Shown here piece after piece: positions 56,331-64,000 of a stretch of DNA of 64,000 nucleotides. Source of the DNA: Vicinamibacterales bacterium (GTDB taxonomy: Bacteria; Acidobacteriota; Vicinamibacteria; Vicinamibacterales; UBA8438); the NCBI GenBank assembly GCA_958296065.1, contig CATQHX010000064.1, positions 35,208-99,207 on the forward strand. Direction: 5' to 3'. The translations under genes were made by a program, and so were the position numbers. Numbering within the stretch: the stretch's first letter is position 1; each line of letters starts with the position of its first letter. The notes beneath the pieces were generated by a model. The model was not told the DNA's origin and searched no databases. It saw nothing but the letters and a program-made list of their open reading frames with translations.

Positions 56331-58265
56331 TCAGGCCTGTCCAAGGGCCTGATCCAGCATGGCTAGATCGATGGTGATGTTCAGGCGCGCCTTCACGTTG
56401 TCCATGTAGGTGCTGAAGAACCGGGACTGCCGCTGGAGCATCAATTCGTCGCGCAGCGTGTTGCGGTTCTGCGCGAGGTCGGCCGCCGAAGCTTCATCCC
56501 GCTCCACCAGGTGCACGATGGCTACCGCATCTCCTGCCTGAATGACGTCGCTCACCGAGCCGGGGGGCATGGCGAACGCGACCGCTTCGACCGCGGCGCT
56601 CGGTCCGACCTCGGGGAGAGCGGATCCGCGTGTCACCAGGTCGCTCGAGCCGACCGACCACTCCGCCTCCTCGGCGGCCGCGACGAAGTCGTCGGCCGCC
56701 TTGAGGGTCTCGGCCGCATCGGCCGCGCGCTCCTGCGCGAGGGTCAGCGATTTCTTGCGGATCACGTCCTCCCGCACCTGGTCCCGCACCTCGTCGAGCT
56801 CGGGAATGTACGGATCCTGAATATCGGCGACGGTGACGAAAGCCGGACCCGACGGCGTCGGAATCGGCCCCGCGACCGCACCCGGAGCGATGGCGAAGGC
56901 CTGGGCCGAGACCTCCTGCGCGAGGCCCAGGCCAAGGATCGGCTCGCCGCGGGCCGCGAATCCCGATTCCTGCAGCTCGTAGCCGCGGGCGGAGGCGGCG
57001 CGCGCCAGCTCTTCCGGCGTCGTGGCCTCCTCCGCGATGGCGCGCGCGAGAGCGGTGGCGCGGGCGGAGGACCGCTCCCGCTTCAGCGTGTTCTCGATCG
57101 CCCCGCGCACTTCGGCGAACGGCTGTGTGACCTCCTCCTGCTTCTCGGTCACCTGAATGACGTGGAATCCGAAGGGACTGCGCACGGGGTCGGAGATCTC
57201 CCCGGCCGCCAGGGCGAACGCCGCGTTCTCGAACTCCGGCACCATGCGGCCGCGTCCGAAGAGGCCGAGGTCGCCCCCGTTCTCGGCGTTGGCCTCGTCC
57301 TGCGAGTGTTCCCGCGCAAGCTCCGCGAAGTCCGCTCCGCCACGGGCCTCCGCGGCGATCTCCGCGGCGCGTTCCGCCGTCGCTTCGTCGTCGTCCCCCT
57401 CGACGCGCAGCAGGATGTGACTGGCGCGGACCTGGCCGGGCGTCTGGTACTGCGACAGATTGGCGTCGTAGAACTGCCGCACTTCGTCCTCGGTCAGGGT
57501 GAGGCTGTCGAAGATCGCCGTCTGGTCCACCAGCAGAAAGCGCAGCCGACGCTTCTCGGGGACCTCGTAGCTGGCCGATTCCTCGGCGAAGAGCAGGTCC
57601 ACGTCGCTGTCCGTCGCTTCGACCTCATCCCGGAAGTCGGCGGCGCGGAAGGCGACGACGTCCAGCCGGACTCTCTCGTTGCGACGGCGGTGCTCCTCGT
57701 CGACCTCGGCGTCCGCTACGCGCACCCAACCGGTTACCGCCGCCTGCAAGCGGTCGACCATGATCTCGTTCCTGATCTCCGCCTCGAACTGGGCGGGGCT
57801 CAGCGGCGGACGCTGTTGCTGCAACAGTTGCCGGTAGCTCGCCTCGCCGATGAACTGTCCATCGATCTGGAACGCCGGGAACGTCAGGATGCGTTCGCGC
57901 ACCTCAGCGTCGCTCACCTCCAGCCCGAGCCGCTCCGCCTCGGCCAGCGCGGCGTGGCCGTCGATCATCTGCTGCAGGATCTGTCGGTCGATTCCGAGCG
58001 AGCGAAGCACTTCCTCGGAAATCTCACCGCCGGACTCCAGCCGATACGCCTGGAGCTGGCGCGTGTAGATCTGCTGAAAATCGAACAGCGAGATCTCCCG
58101 GTCGCCGACGCGGGCGATGACGTCGTTGGGGAGCCCGGCTCCACCGGTCTGGTCCATGAAGCCGGGCACGTACAGGAAGACGAAAGCGAGCACGACGAGC
58201 GCGAGGCTCCACTTGAGCCAGCCCTTGTGGCGCCGCATCCGATCGAGCATGGTCATGCCCGCCAT
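56331..58265 (-). CDS. PpiD/SurA-type periplasmic peptidyl-prolyl isomerase
   Basis: 644 residues from ATG 58265 (58256 and 58250 are alternatives; no strong ribosome site). Single N-terminal anchor after basic residues (MRRHKGWLKWSLALVVLAFV). SurA_N-like chaperone domain, residues about 50-220 (VIARVGDREISLFDFQQIYT). PpiC rotamase domain about 290-385 (VRASHILLRVEGDDDEATAE, ELAREHSQDEANAENGGDLG, SDPVRSPFGFHVIQVTEKQE). A long C-terminal region repeats a rotamase-like fold without its motif. It helps fold outer-membrane proteins leaving the Sec translocon. The anchor and length fit PpiD better than SurA. Confidence 0.85.
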   Translation of the reverse strand: MAGMTMLDRMRRHKGWLKWSLALVVLAFVFLYVPGFMDQTGGAGLPNDVIARVGDREISLFDFQQIYTRQLQAYRLESGGEISEEVLRSLGIDRQILQQMIDGHAALAEAERLGLEVSDAEVRERILTFPAFQIDGQFIGEASYRQLLQQQRPPLSPAQFEAEIRNEIMVDRLQAAVTGWVRVADAEVDEEHRRRNERVRLDVVAFRAADFRDEVEATDSDVDLLFAEESASYEVPEKRRLRFLLVDQTAIFDSLTLTEDEVRQFYDANLSQYQTPGQVRASHILLRVEGDDDEATAERAAEIAAEARGGADFAELAREHSQDEANAENGGDLGLFGRGRMVPEFENAAFALAAGEISDPVRSPFGFHVIQVTEKQEEVTQPFAEVRGAIENTLKRERSSARATALARAIAEEATTPEELARAASARGYELQESGFAARGEPILGLGLAQEVSAQAFAIAPGAVAGPIPTPSGPAFVTVADIQDPYIPELDEVRDQVREDVIRKKSLTLAQERAADAAETLKAADDFVAAAEEAEWSVGSSDLVTRGSALPEVGPSAAVEAVAFAMPPGSVSDVIQAGDAVAIVHLVERDEASAADLAQNRNTLRDELMLQRQSRFFSTYMDNVKARLNITIDLAMLDQALGQA

Positions 58266-58468
58266 TCTACTATCAGACGGCGAGGACATCGTGCCGAGCG
58301 TGTCACCGCTGTGATACTCTATGGACCCAAGTTGGGGCTAAACCGGGAGTTGGACAGGCCGGTCCGGGGCGTCGGGGGGCTGCCTGTCGTCGGCTCCGGC
58401 GTTTCGTGCGAAAGCCGGGCGGTCGGAGTGGCCAGGGACTGGCGGTCAGTCCTAAGCACCTGAACGTC

Positions 58469-59572
58469 ATGGTGCTCTACGCCGCATCCTCCGTTCGCCT
58501 TCCTGCATGGACTGACGCCTCCCTCGATCCCGCGCCGAATCCACATCCGTGCAGCGACAAGCGAGGTTCCGGCAGTCGCCTGCCTGGCGCGACGGCGATC
58601 GTGGAGTTCGTCCGCGCGCTCAACGCTTCGTCCGATCCGGTTCGGGTCGCGGAGGTCGTCGTTTCCCGCGCCGCTCGGTGGCTGCCCGGGACGCGCCCGG
58701 CGGTGCTGGAGCCCGCATCGGGCGGGCAGGCGGCGATCCTGGCTCGGAGCGGGTTGGACCCGCCCGAGGAGGCGGCCGTACGAGCGATCGGATCCTGGGT
58801 CCTGCGGCATTCGCGGCTCTGGAGCTCGGCCGACCTGAGCCGGGACCACCGCACGCCCCGCGGGCCGGCGGTCTCGGCCCTGGCGTTGCCGATGGCGTGT
58901 CGGATGCGAACCGTGGCGGCACTGGTCCTGCTCGGCAAGCGACCCGAGGCCTCCGCCCCCGAACTGCCGCGTGCGGCGCGTCTGGTTCTGGATCCTGCCG
59001 CGATCGCCCTCGACAACGCTCGGCGCATTCAGCGGGCGGAGCGGCTGGCGGGCACCGACGACCTTACGGGGCTGTGCAACTTGCGTGCGCTGACTGATAC
59101 TCTTCGCAGGGAGGCGGCGCGTGCGTCGCGGACCGGGCAGCCGCTGTCGTTGCTCGCCATGGACCTCGACGGGTTCAAGCGGGTCAACGACAGCCATGGG
59201 CATCTGCGCGGAAGCCGGGTGCTCATAGAGGTGGCCGCGTTGCTCCGTGAGAGCATGCGGCGGACCGACTTCGCGGCCCGCCTCGGGGGCGACGAATTCG
59301 CCGTGGTGTTGCCGGACACCAGTCGGGACGGTGCGGTTTCGGCCGCCGACCGGCTGCGTGAGCGGATCGCGCGCCGGGTATTTCTGTGGCGCGAGGGGCT
59401 CGATGTGCGACTGACGGCCTCGGTCGGAACGATGTCGGCCCGCGGGTCGGCCGTGACGGCCGGTGCGCTGCTCGAGCGGGCGGACAATGCCTTGTACCTG
59501 GCCAAAGCGGTTGGGGGCAATCGGACCCGATGCGACGGGACCGGCTTCCCGACCAGGAAACGAGCGACGTGA
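58469..59572 (+). CDS. GAF-like/GGDEF diguanylate cyclase
   Basis: 367 residues from ATG 58469 (upstream starts are possible). Residues about 45-185 look like a GAF-type sensor (ATAIVEFVRALNASSDPVRV, SALALPMACRMRTVAALVLL). The GGDEF domain is about 195-355: LAGTDDLTGLCNLRALTDTL, LAMDLDGFKRVNDSHGHLRG, active-site RLGGDEFAVVLPD, preceded five residues earlier by RRTD, a classic product-inhibition I-site. It should make c-di-GMP with feedback control. Its stop overlaps the mreB GTG start by four bases, placing it at the head of the elongation operon. Confidence 0.85.
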   Translation: MVLYAASSVRLPAWTDASLDPAPNPHPCSDKRGSGSRLPGATAIVEFVRALNASSDPVRVAEVVVSRAARWLPGTRPAVLEPASGGQAAILARSGLDPPEEAAVRAIGSWVLRHSRLWSSADLSRDHRTPRGPAVSALALPMACRMRTVAALVLLGKRPEASAPELPRAARLVLDPAAIALDNARRIQRAERLAGTDDLTGLCNLRALTDTLRREAARASRTGQPLSLLAMDLDGFKRVNDSHGHLRGSRVLIEVAALLRESMRRTDFAARLGGDEFAVVLPDTSRDGAVSAADRLRERIARRVFLWREGLDVRLTASVGTMSARGSAVTAGALLERADNALYLAKAVGGNRTRCDGTGFPTRKRAT

Positions 59573-60594
59573 CTGTACGTTCGATGCTCTCATTCTTGTC
59601 GAGCGATCTCGCCATCGATCTCGGGACGGCCAACACGTGCGTCTACGCGCGCGGACAGGGCATTGTCATCAACGAGCCGTCCATCGTCGCGGTGAACCAC
59701 GTCAGCGGCCAGATCGAAGCCGTCGGAGTCGAGGCTCGGGACATGGTGGGTCGGACCCCGGGCAACATCACCGCCATCAAACCGATGAAGGACGGTGTCA
59801 TCGCGGATTTCGATGCCACGGAGAAGATGCTCACCTACTTCATCAAGAAGGCCCACGACCGGACGGTATGGGTGCGTCCGAGAATCATCATCGGTATCCC
59901 GTCGGAGGTCACGCAGGTCGAGAAGCGAGCGGTCAAGGACAGCGCCTACCGCGCCAAGGCCAGCGAGGTTCACCTGGTGGAGGAGGCGATGGCGGCGGCG
60001 ATCGGCGCGGGGATGCCGATCACGGAGCCGTTCGGCAACATGATCGTCGATATCGGTGGCGGAACCACGGATATCGCGGTCATTTCCCTTGCCGGCATCG
60101 TCTACAGCCGTGCGGTGAGGGTAGCCGGCAACGAGATGGACGAGGCGATTACCCAGTACATCAAGAAGGCTCACAACCTGTTGATCGGGGAACGGACGGC
60201 CGAGCAGATCAAGACGCAGCTCGGGTCCGCTTTCGAGCTGGACGAGTCGCTGAAGATCGAGATCCGGGGACGCCATCTCATCGAGGGAGTCCCGAAGACG
60301 ACGATCGTCACCGACGCGGAGATCCGCGAGGCGCTCGCGGACACGGTCGCTGTCATCGTCGACGCCGTGCGCGTGGCCCTGGAGCAGACGCCGCCCGAGT
60401 TGTCGGCTGACATCTACGAGCGCGGAATCGTCATCACCGGCGGCGGCGCCATGATGAAGAACCTGGACAAGCGGTTGCGGGAAGAGACCGGGGTGCCGGT
60501 CGCGATAGCCGAGGATCCCTTGCACTCCGTGGTGCTCGGGACCGGCAAGATGCTGGGCGACTTCGACCTGTTGCGCAGGATAGCGATTGACTGA
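59569..60594 (+). CDS. mreB: Rod-shape-determining protein MreB
   Basis: 341 residues from GTG 59569 (overlapping the preceding stop as GTGA), or 336 from ATG 59584, which fits the usual N-terminus (MLSFLSSDLAIDLGTANTCV). AGGAAA lies ahead of the GTG. Actin-fold ATP motifs: DLGTANTCVY (phosphate 1), NMIVDIGGGTTDIAVISLAG (phosphate 2) and YERGIVITGGGAMMKNLD (adenosine). Also TPGNITAIKPMKDGVIADF and IPSEVTQVEKRAVKDSAYRA. Bacterial actin that guides lateral wall synthesis at the inner membrane. Full length and highly conserved. Confidence 0.96.
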   Translation: MTVRSMLSFLSSDLAIDLGTANTCVYARGQGIVINEPSIVAVNHVSGQIEAVGVEARDMVGRTPGNITAIKPMKDGVIADFDATEKMLTYFIKKAHDRTVWVRPRIIIGIPSEVTQVEKRAVKDSAYRAKASEVHLVEEAMAAAIGAGMPITEPFGNMIVDIGGGTTDIAVISLAGIVYSRAVRVAGNEMDEAITQYIKKAHNLLIGERTAEQIKTQLGSAFELDESLKIEIRGRHLIEGVPKTTIVTDAEIREALADTVAVIVDAVRVALEQTPPELSADIYERGIVITGGGAMMKNLDKRLREETGVPVAIAEDPLHSVVLGTGKMLGDFDLLRRIAID

Positions 60595-60633
60595 TCATCA
60601 CCCGCTCGGCCGGAGGCTCGTGGAGCGCGCGCG

Positions 60634-61473
60634 ATGAAGAGGAGATCGCGAGCCGCCTATCTCGTGCTGGGCGTTCTCGTGGCCCACCTGGCGCTGATTT
60701 CGTCGCAGGTCGACTCCTCCCCGGGCACGAGCGTGCTGCACACGGCTACCTTCGGCGTGCTCGCCGAGATGCAGCGGGCCGTCAGCTCCACCGTCGCCGC
60801 CGGGCGGAACCTGTGGAGCGGCTACGTGTCGTTGCGCGGCGTGCGCGAGGAGAACGCCGCGCTGCAGGAGACGATTGCGCGCCTGGAAATGAGTTTGCGG
60901 GCGCAGGACGCCCTGGTGCAGCAGGCACACAGCCTCGAGCGGCTTCTCGAGCTCGACAGGCAGGTGGATCTGGTTACCCTCAGCTCCCGCATTATTGGTC
61001 TCGATGCGACTCCGTGGTTTCGCACGGTTACTATCGATCGGGGGCTCCGTCACGGTGTCCGCGAAGACATGGCGGTAATCGCGCCCGGCGGCGTGGTCGG
61101 CCGGGTCGTGGGCGCACCCGGGATGCGGGCCGCAATGGTGCAGCTCATTGTCGACAGGAACGCGGCGGCGGGAGCGCTCATCGAGAGGACTCGCGTTCCC
61201 GGCGTGGTCGTCGGCTCCGGCGATGGTACGGCGCTGCGCATGGACTATGTATCCAATCTCGAGGACGTACGAGTCGGAGACGTCATCGTGACATCGGGTG
61301 CGGACGGAATCTACCCGTATGGATTGGTGTTGGGGAGAGTCGCGGCAGTCGCTCGCGGCAGCGGGTTGTACAAGTCGGTCAGCGTCGAGCCCGGCATCGA
61401 GTTCAGCCGGATGGAGCACGTCCTGATCGTCACGAACGACGAGAGGGTGGCGGCGGCGAACGAGGTTCGATGA
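60634..61473 (+). CDS. mreC: Rod-shape-determining protein MreC
   Basis: 279 residues. One N-terminal membrane segment (AYLVLGVLVAHLALISSQ), a coiled coil at about residues 65-105 (LRGVREENAALQETIARLEM), then the double beta-barrel domain (ARIIGLDATPW-type SSRIIGLDATPWFRTVTIDR, VIAPGGVVGRVVGAPG, MVQLIVDRNAAAGALIERT, DVIVTSGADGIYPYGLVLGR). Periplasmic scaffold linking MreB and PBP2. Starts 39 bases after mreB; its stop overlaps mreD (ATGA). Confidence 0.93.
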   Translation: MKRRSRAAYLVLGVLVAHLALISSQVDSSPGTSVLHTATFGVLAEMQRAVSSTVAAGRNLWSGYVSLRGVREENAALQETIARLEMSLRAQDALVQQAHSLERLLELDRQVDLVTLSSRIIGLDATPWFRTVTIDRGLRHGVREDMAVIAPGGVVGRVVGAPGMRAAMVQLIVDRNAAAGALIERTRVPGVVVGSGDGTALRMDYVSNLEDVRVGDVIVTSGADGIYPYGLVLGRVAAVARGSGLYKSVSVEPGIEFSRMEHVLIVTNDERVAAANEVR

Positions 61474-61994
61474 GCGCGGTACAGATTGGACTCGCGGGGG
61501 CGGCTGCGGTGATGGTGCAGACGGCGCTGGTCTGGTCCGTCAGCGCCAACCTGGATCTGCCGTTGGTCGTCGTCGTGCTGGCCGCGCTCTCACGCGGACC
61601 GCTGACCGGGCTGTGGATGGGAACCGCGGTCGGTTTCGTTCAGGACATGCTGTCGGGTGGCATAGTCGGCGTGAGTGGACTCTGCAAGAGCGTGGTCGGT
61701 GTGGCGGCGGGTGTGGCCGGGGAACGGTTGCTCGTGACCGCCTCCTGGCAGCGGAGTCTGATTCTCGTGGCCGCGACCTTTGTTCACGCGGGATGCTTCT
61801 TCGGGACGTACGCCTTCATTCCCACCACCATGCCGATCGGCGACTGGCAGGATGTCGCGGTTCAGGGCGTGGTAAACGCGCTGGTGGGGAGCATGGCAAT
61901 CGTGGTCGCCGGCAACGCGCCGCGCTGGGGCAGGCGGACGCGCGGGCGGGTCGGGTTGGGGGCTGGAAGCTGGCGAGAGAAGCACGCACGATGA
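61470..61994 (+). CDS. mreD: Rod-shape-determining protein MreD
   Basis: 174 residues, starting MSAVQIGLAGAAAVMVQTAL. Five or so membrane segments; LPLVVVVLAALSRGPLTGLW with GTAVGFVQDMLSGGIVGVSG is the MreD signature (GlxxGfxqDxlsgg.lG). A basic cytoplasmic tail follows. Start overlaps mreC and stop overlaps the PBP2 gene, both by four bases. Confidence 0.9.
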   Translation: MSAVQIGLAGAAAVMVQTALVWSVSANLDLPLVVVVLAALSRGPLTGLWMGTAVGFVQDMLSGGIVGVSGLCKSVVGVAAGVAGERLLVTASWQRSLILVAATFVHAGCFFGTYAFIPTTMPIGDWQDVAVQGVVNALVGSMAIVVAGNAPRWGRRTRGRVGLGAGSWREKHAR

Positions 61995-63895
61995 GCATGC
62001 CACCGCCTTCGCGTGACGTGGGCCGGGTACGTACCATCCTGTCGCTGTTTCAGCATGCAGCCGTGTTGGTCTTCGCCGCGCTCCTTTTCGCTTTCTGGCA
62101 TGCGCAGATTGGCCAGCACGAGCGTTTCCTGGCCATGGCGGAGAACAACCACCAGCGGACTCTCTCGTTGCGCGCGCCAAGGGGCGCGATTCTCGATCGC
62201 GATGGCGAGGTGCTGGTAGAGAACCGCCATTCGCTCGACATCTCGCTTGTGCGCGACCAGGTCGAGGATATCGATCGGTGGATCGAGCGGCTGGCGCGCA
62301 CGACCGGCGTCGACGAGGCGGCGATTGCCGGCATCGTGGAGCGCCATAGCCACGATCCCTCCGGCCGGCCGATCGTGGTCATCCGGGATGCCTCGCTCGC
62401 GCAGGTTGCCGCCGTCGCCGCCCGGAGGCTGGGGCTGCCCGGTCTCGTCGTCGAGCAGGTTCCGACGCGTCACTATCCCACGGCTACGTTCGGGGCGCAT
62501 ACGCTGGGCTACGTCGGCGAAGTGACCGACGTTCAACTTACGCTGCCGCGTTTCGAAGGACTGCGCAGCGGCGCGATCATCGGCCACGCGGGCATCGAGT
62601 ACGCCTACAACGCTCAGCTCATGGGGACGGATGGCGCGCGCCACGTGGTCGTGAACAGCCTGGGGCGGGAAATCGATACCATCCGTGAGGTGGTGCCGGC
62701 CGAAGGCGACCAGTTGCAGTTGACGATCGACTCGGATCTGCAGCGGGCGGCGGAGGAGGCCTTCCAGGCCGCGGGATTCGACGGCGCTGCCGCCGTCATG
62801 GATCCGCGTACGGGCGAGGTGCTGGCCCTCGTCAGCCGGCCGGCCTACGACCCGAACGCCTTCGCGGCCGGCATCGACGCCGCCTCGTGGACGGCATTGA
62901 CGGGCGATCCGCTCAAGCCCCTCCAGAACCGGGCTCTTCGGGGACGCTATTCGCCCGGGTCGACATTCAAGGTCGTCATGGCCGTGGCGGGTCTCGAAGA
63001 GGGTGTGGTGGAGCCGGAAGACCAGGTGGTCTGCCGCGGGGGGGGCGTGTTCTACGGGCGGTTCTTCGCCTGCCACTCGACGCATGGAAGCGTGGATCTG
63101 CCGCGAGCCCTGGCCCAGTCGTGCAACACCTACTTCTATCGCCTGGGGCGGGAGCTGGGTATTGACGCGATCCACAAGTGGGCTACCGCCCTCGGCCTCG
63201 GCAGGCTGACCGGCATCGACCTGCCGCACGAGGTGCGGGGGTTGATCCCGTCGCAAGAGTGGAAGCGCGCGACGCACGGCGAGCGCTGGTACGCGGGCGA
63301 GACCATCTCGGTGGCCATCGGACAGGGCCAGGTCTCGGTCACGCCGCTGTCGATGGCGGTGATGATCTCGGCGGTCGCCAACGGCGGCCGGGTCTTCAGT
63401 CCCCGGGTGTTGCGCGAGTCGTTGGATGGCGGGACCTCCCGGACGGGTGTCGAGTTGCCGGCGCCAGCGGTGGTGGAGCTCCAGCCGGAGACCGTTGCCG
63501 CGGTGCGCCAGGGACTCTGGATGGCGGTAAACGGTATCGGCACGGCCCGCCGGGCCCGCCTGCCCGGGAGAGACGTCATCGGCAAGACCGGCACCGCTCA
63601 GGTCGTCTCGCTGTCAGGCCGAAGGGAGGCGGCCGGCAAGTCCGACCGCGATCTGCGGGACCACGGGTGGTTCGTGTTCGCGGCGCCGCGTGACGATCCC
63701 CGCATTGCCGGCGTCGTCTTCGCCGAGCACGGAGAGCATGGCTATCTGGCGGCGCCGATCGCACGTCACGTCATGGAGACGTTCTTCGCCAAGGAGGAGC
63801 AACGGCCTCTGCCGCCGTCTCCGCTGCCGACGACTCCTCCGGTGACGACCGCGGCGGACGCCGCGCGACCGGCCGCGGCAAGCGGAGCCGACTGA
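61991..63895 (+). CDS. mrdA: Penicillin-binding protein 2 (elongation transpeptidase)
   Basis: 634 residues. N-terminal anchor (AAVLVFAALLFAFWHAQIG), then RGAILDRDGEVLVENRHSLD of the dimerisation domain, and the transpeptidase with all three motifs: SPGSTFKVVMAVAG (SxxK), SCNTYFYRLGRELG (SxN) and DVIGKTGTAQVVS (KTG). Length matches class B PBP2 (about 600-650). It cross-links lateral-wall peptidoglycan with RodA. The proline-rich tail (PLPPSPLPTTPPVTTAADAA) is longer than usual. Start overlaps mreD; stop overlaps rodA by one base. Confidence 0.95.
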   Translation: MSMPPPSRDVGRVRTILSLFQHAAVLVFAALLFAFWHAQIGQHERFLAMAENNHQRTLSLRAPRGAILDRDGEVLVENRHSLDISLVRDQVEDIDRWIERLARTTGVDEAAIAGIVERHSHDPSGRPIVVIRDASLAQVAAVAARRLGLPGLVVEQVPTRHYPTATFGAHTLGYVGEVTDVQLTLPRFEGLRSGAIIGHAGIEYAYNAQLMGTDGARHVVVNSLGREIDTIREVVPAEGDQLQLTIDSDLQRAAEEAFQAAGFDGAAAVMDPRTGEVLALVSRPAYDPNAFAAGIDAASWTALTGDPLKPLQNRALRGRYSPGSTFKVVMAVAGLEEGVVEPEDQVVCRGGGVFYGRFFACHSTHGSVDLPRALAQSCNTYFYRLGRELGIDAIHKWATALGLGRLTGIDLPHEVRGLIPSQEWKRATHGERWYAGETISVAIGQGQVSVTPLSMAVMISAVANGGRVFSPRVLRESLDGGTSRTGVELPAPAVVELQPETVAAVRQGLWMAVNGIGTARRARLPGRDVIGKTGTAQVVSLSGRREAAGKSDRDLRDHGWFVFAAPRDDPRIAGVVFAEHGEHGYLAAPIARHVMETFFAKEEQRPLPPSPLPTTPPVTTAADAARPAAASGAD

Positions 63896-64000
63896 TGTTC
63901 GAGCACCGTCTTGCCGTCTACATCGACTGGCTGCTGGTGGGGGTGATAGGAATCCTCAGCGCAATCGGCGCTGCCATGGTGTTCAGCGCCACCTACGATC
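63895..64000 (+). CDS. rodA: RodA, N-terminal end (partial)
   Basis: From ATG 63895 (overlapping the previous stop as TGATG): MFEHRLAVYIDWLLVGVIGI, then LSAIGAAMVFSATYD at the window edge. The first membrane segment of a SEDS glycosyltransferase, with the S-A-T-Y motif at its end. Position after mrdA supports RodA. Confidence 0.88.
   Translation, partial: MFEHRLAVYIDWLLVGVIGILSAIGAAMVFSATYD

Overview
The window is GC-rich bacterial chromosomal DNA. An Acidobacteriota host, probably Vicinamibacteria-like, is the best guess. This is an inference from a very long TonB-dependent receptor with an N-terminal carboxypeptidase-regulatory-like domain, a membrane-anchored PQQ dehydrogenase, a relic of the VHFTELR secreted repeat domain, and the style of the secreted proteins. 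No rRNA is present to confirm it. The only RNA gene seen is a tRNA-Leu(CAG).

Layout. 1-2.3 kb: the end of an adenosine-deaminase-like gene, then decayed genes (a lipoprotein and a type IIL MmeI-like restriction-modification enzyme). 2.9-7.9 kb: two lower-GC genes with matching C-terminal domains, a membrane protein and a lipoprotein, separated by IS110-type and IS5-type transposases. 8.8-15.5 kb: a RIT (recombinase-in-trio) element with three overlapping tyrosine recombinase genes and 29-bp inverted ends. It sits between two different IS66 transposases that point toward each other and are cut at the same codon. 15.6-22.5 kb: a gene graveyard (NucS-like, HNH, Tn3, Uma2 and Lon fragments) holding two intact paralogous outer-membrane-barrel-like genes. 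22.7-26.3 kb: an intact two-gene operon, an unknown 207-aa protein plus a 978-aa SF1 helicase with an N-terminal RelE-like domain. This is the best candidate for an undescribed, probably defensive, system. 27-34 kb: more decay (Lon, RecD2 and TonB-receptor relics) with unusual tandem and dispersed repeats. 34.5-37.4 kb: a run of small minus-strand genes divergent from an AlpA-type regulator. 37.7-50.8 kb: a segment bounded by approximately 200-bp direct repeats, with a P4-type integrase beside the right copy. It carries an outer-membrane efflux fragment, a dead topoisomerase I paralogue, two orphan overlapping genes, a frameshifted TonB receptor, a stand-alone PLMP-like domain protein, a metalloprotease lipoprotein and a PD-(D/E)XK relic.

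From 51 kb rightward the DNA is intact core genome: a PQQ dehydrogenase, a secreted protein, tRNA-Leu, SppA, a PpiD/SurA-type foldase, then a tight run GGDEF protein-mreB-mreC-mreD-mrdA-rodA for cell elongation. In this run the GGDEF/mreB, mreC/mreD, mreD/mrdA and mrdA/rodA genes overlap by one to four bases, so the operon is probably translationally coupled.

Limits: all family names come from reading motifs by eye, with no database search. Many frameshifts in 0-50 kb could be real decay or assembly error. The clean reading frames from 51 to 64 kb argue for real decay in most cases.
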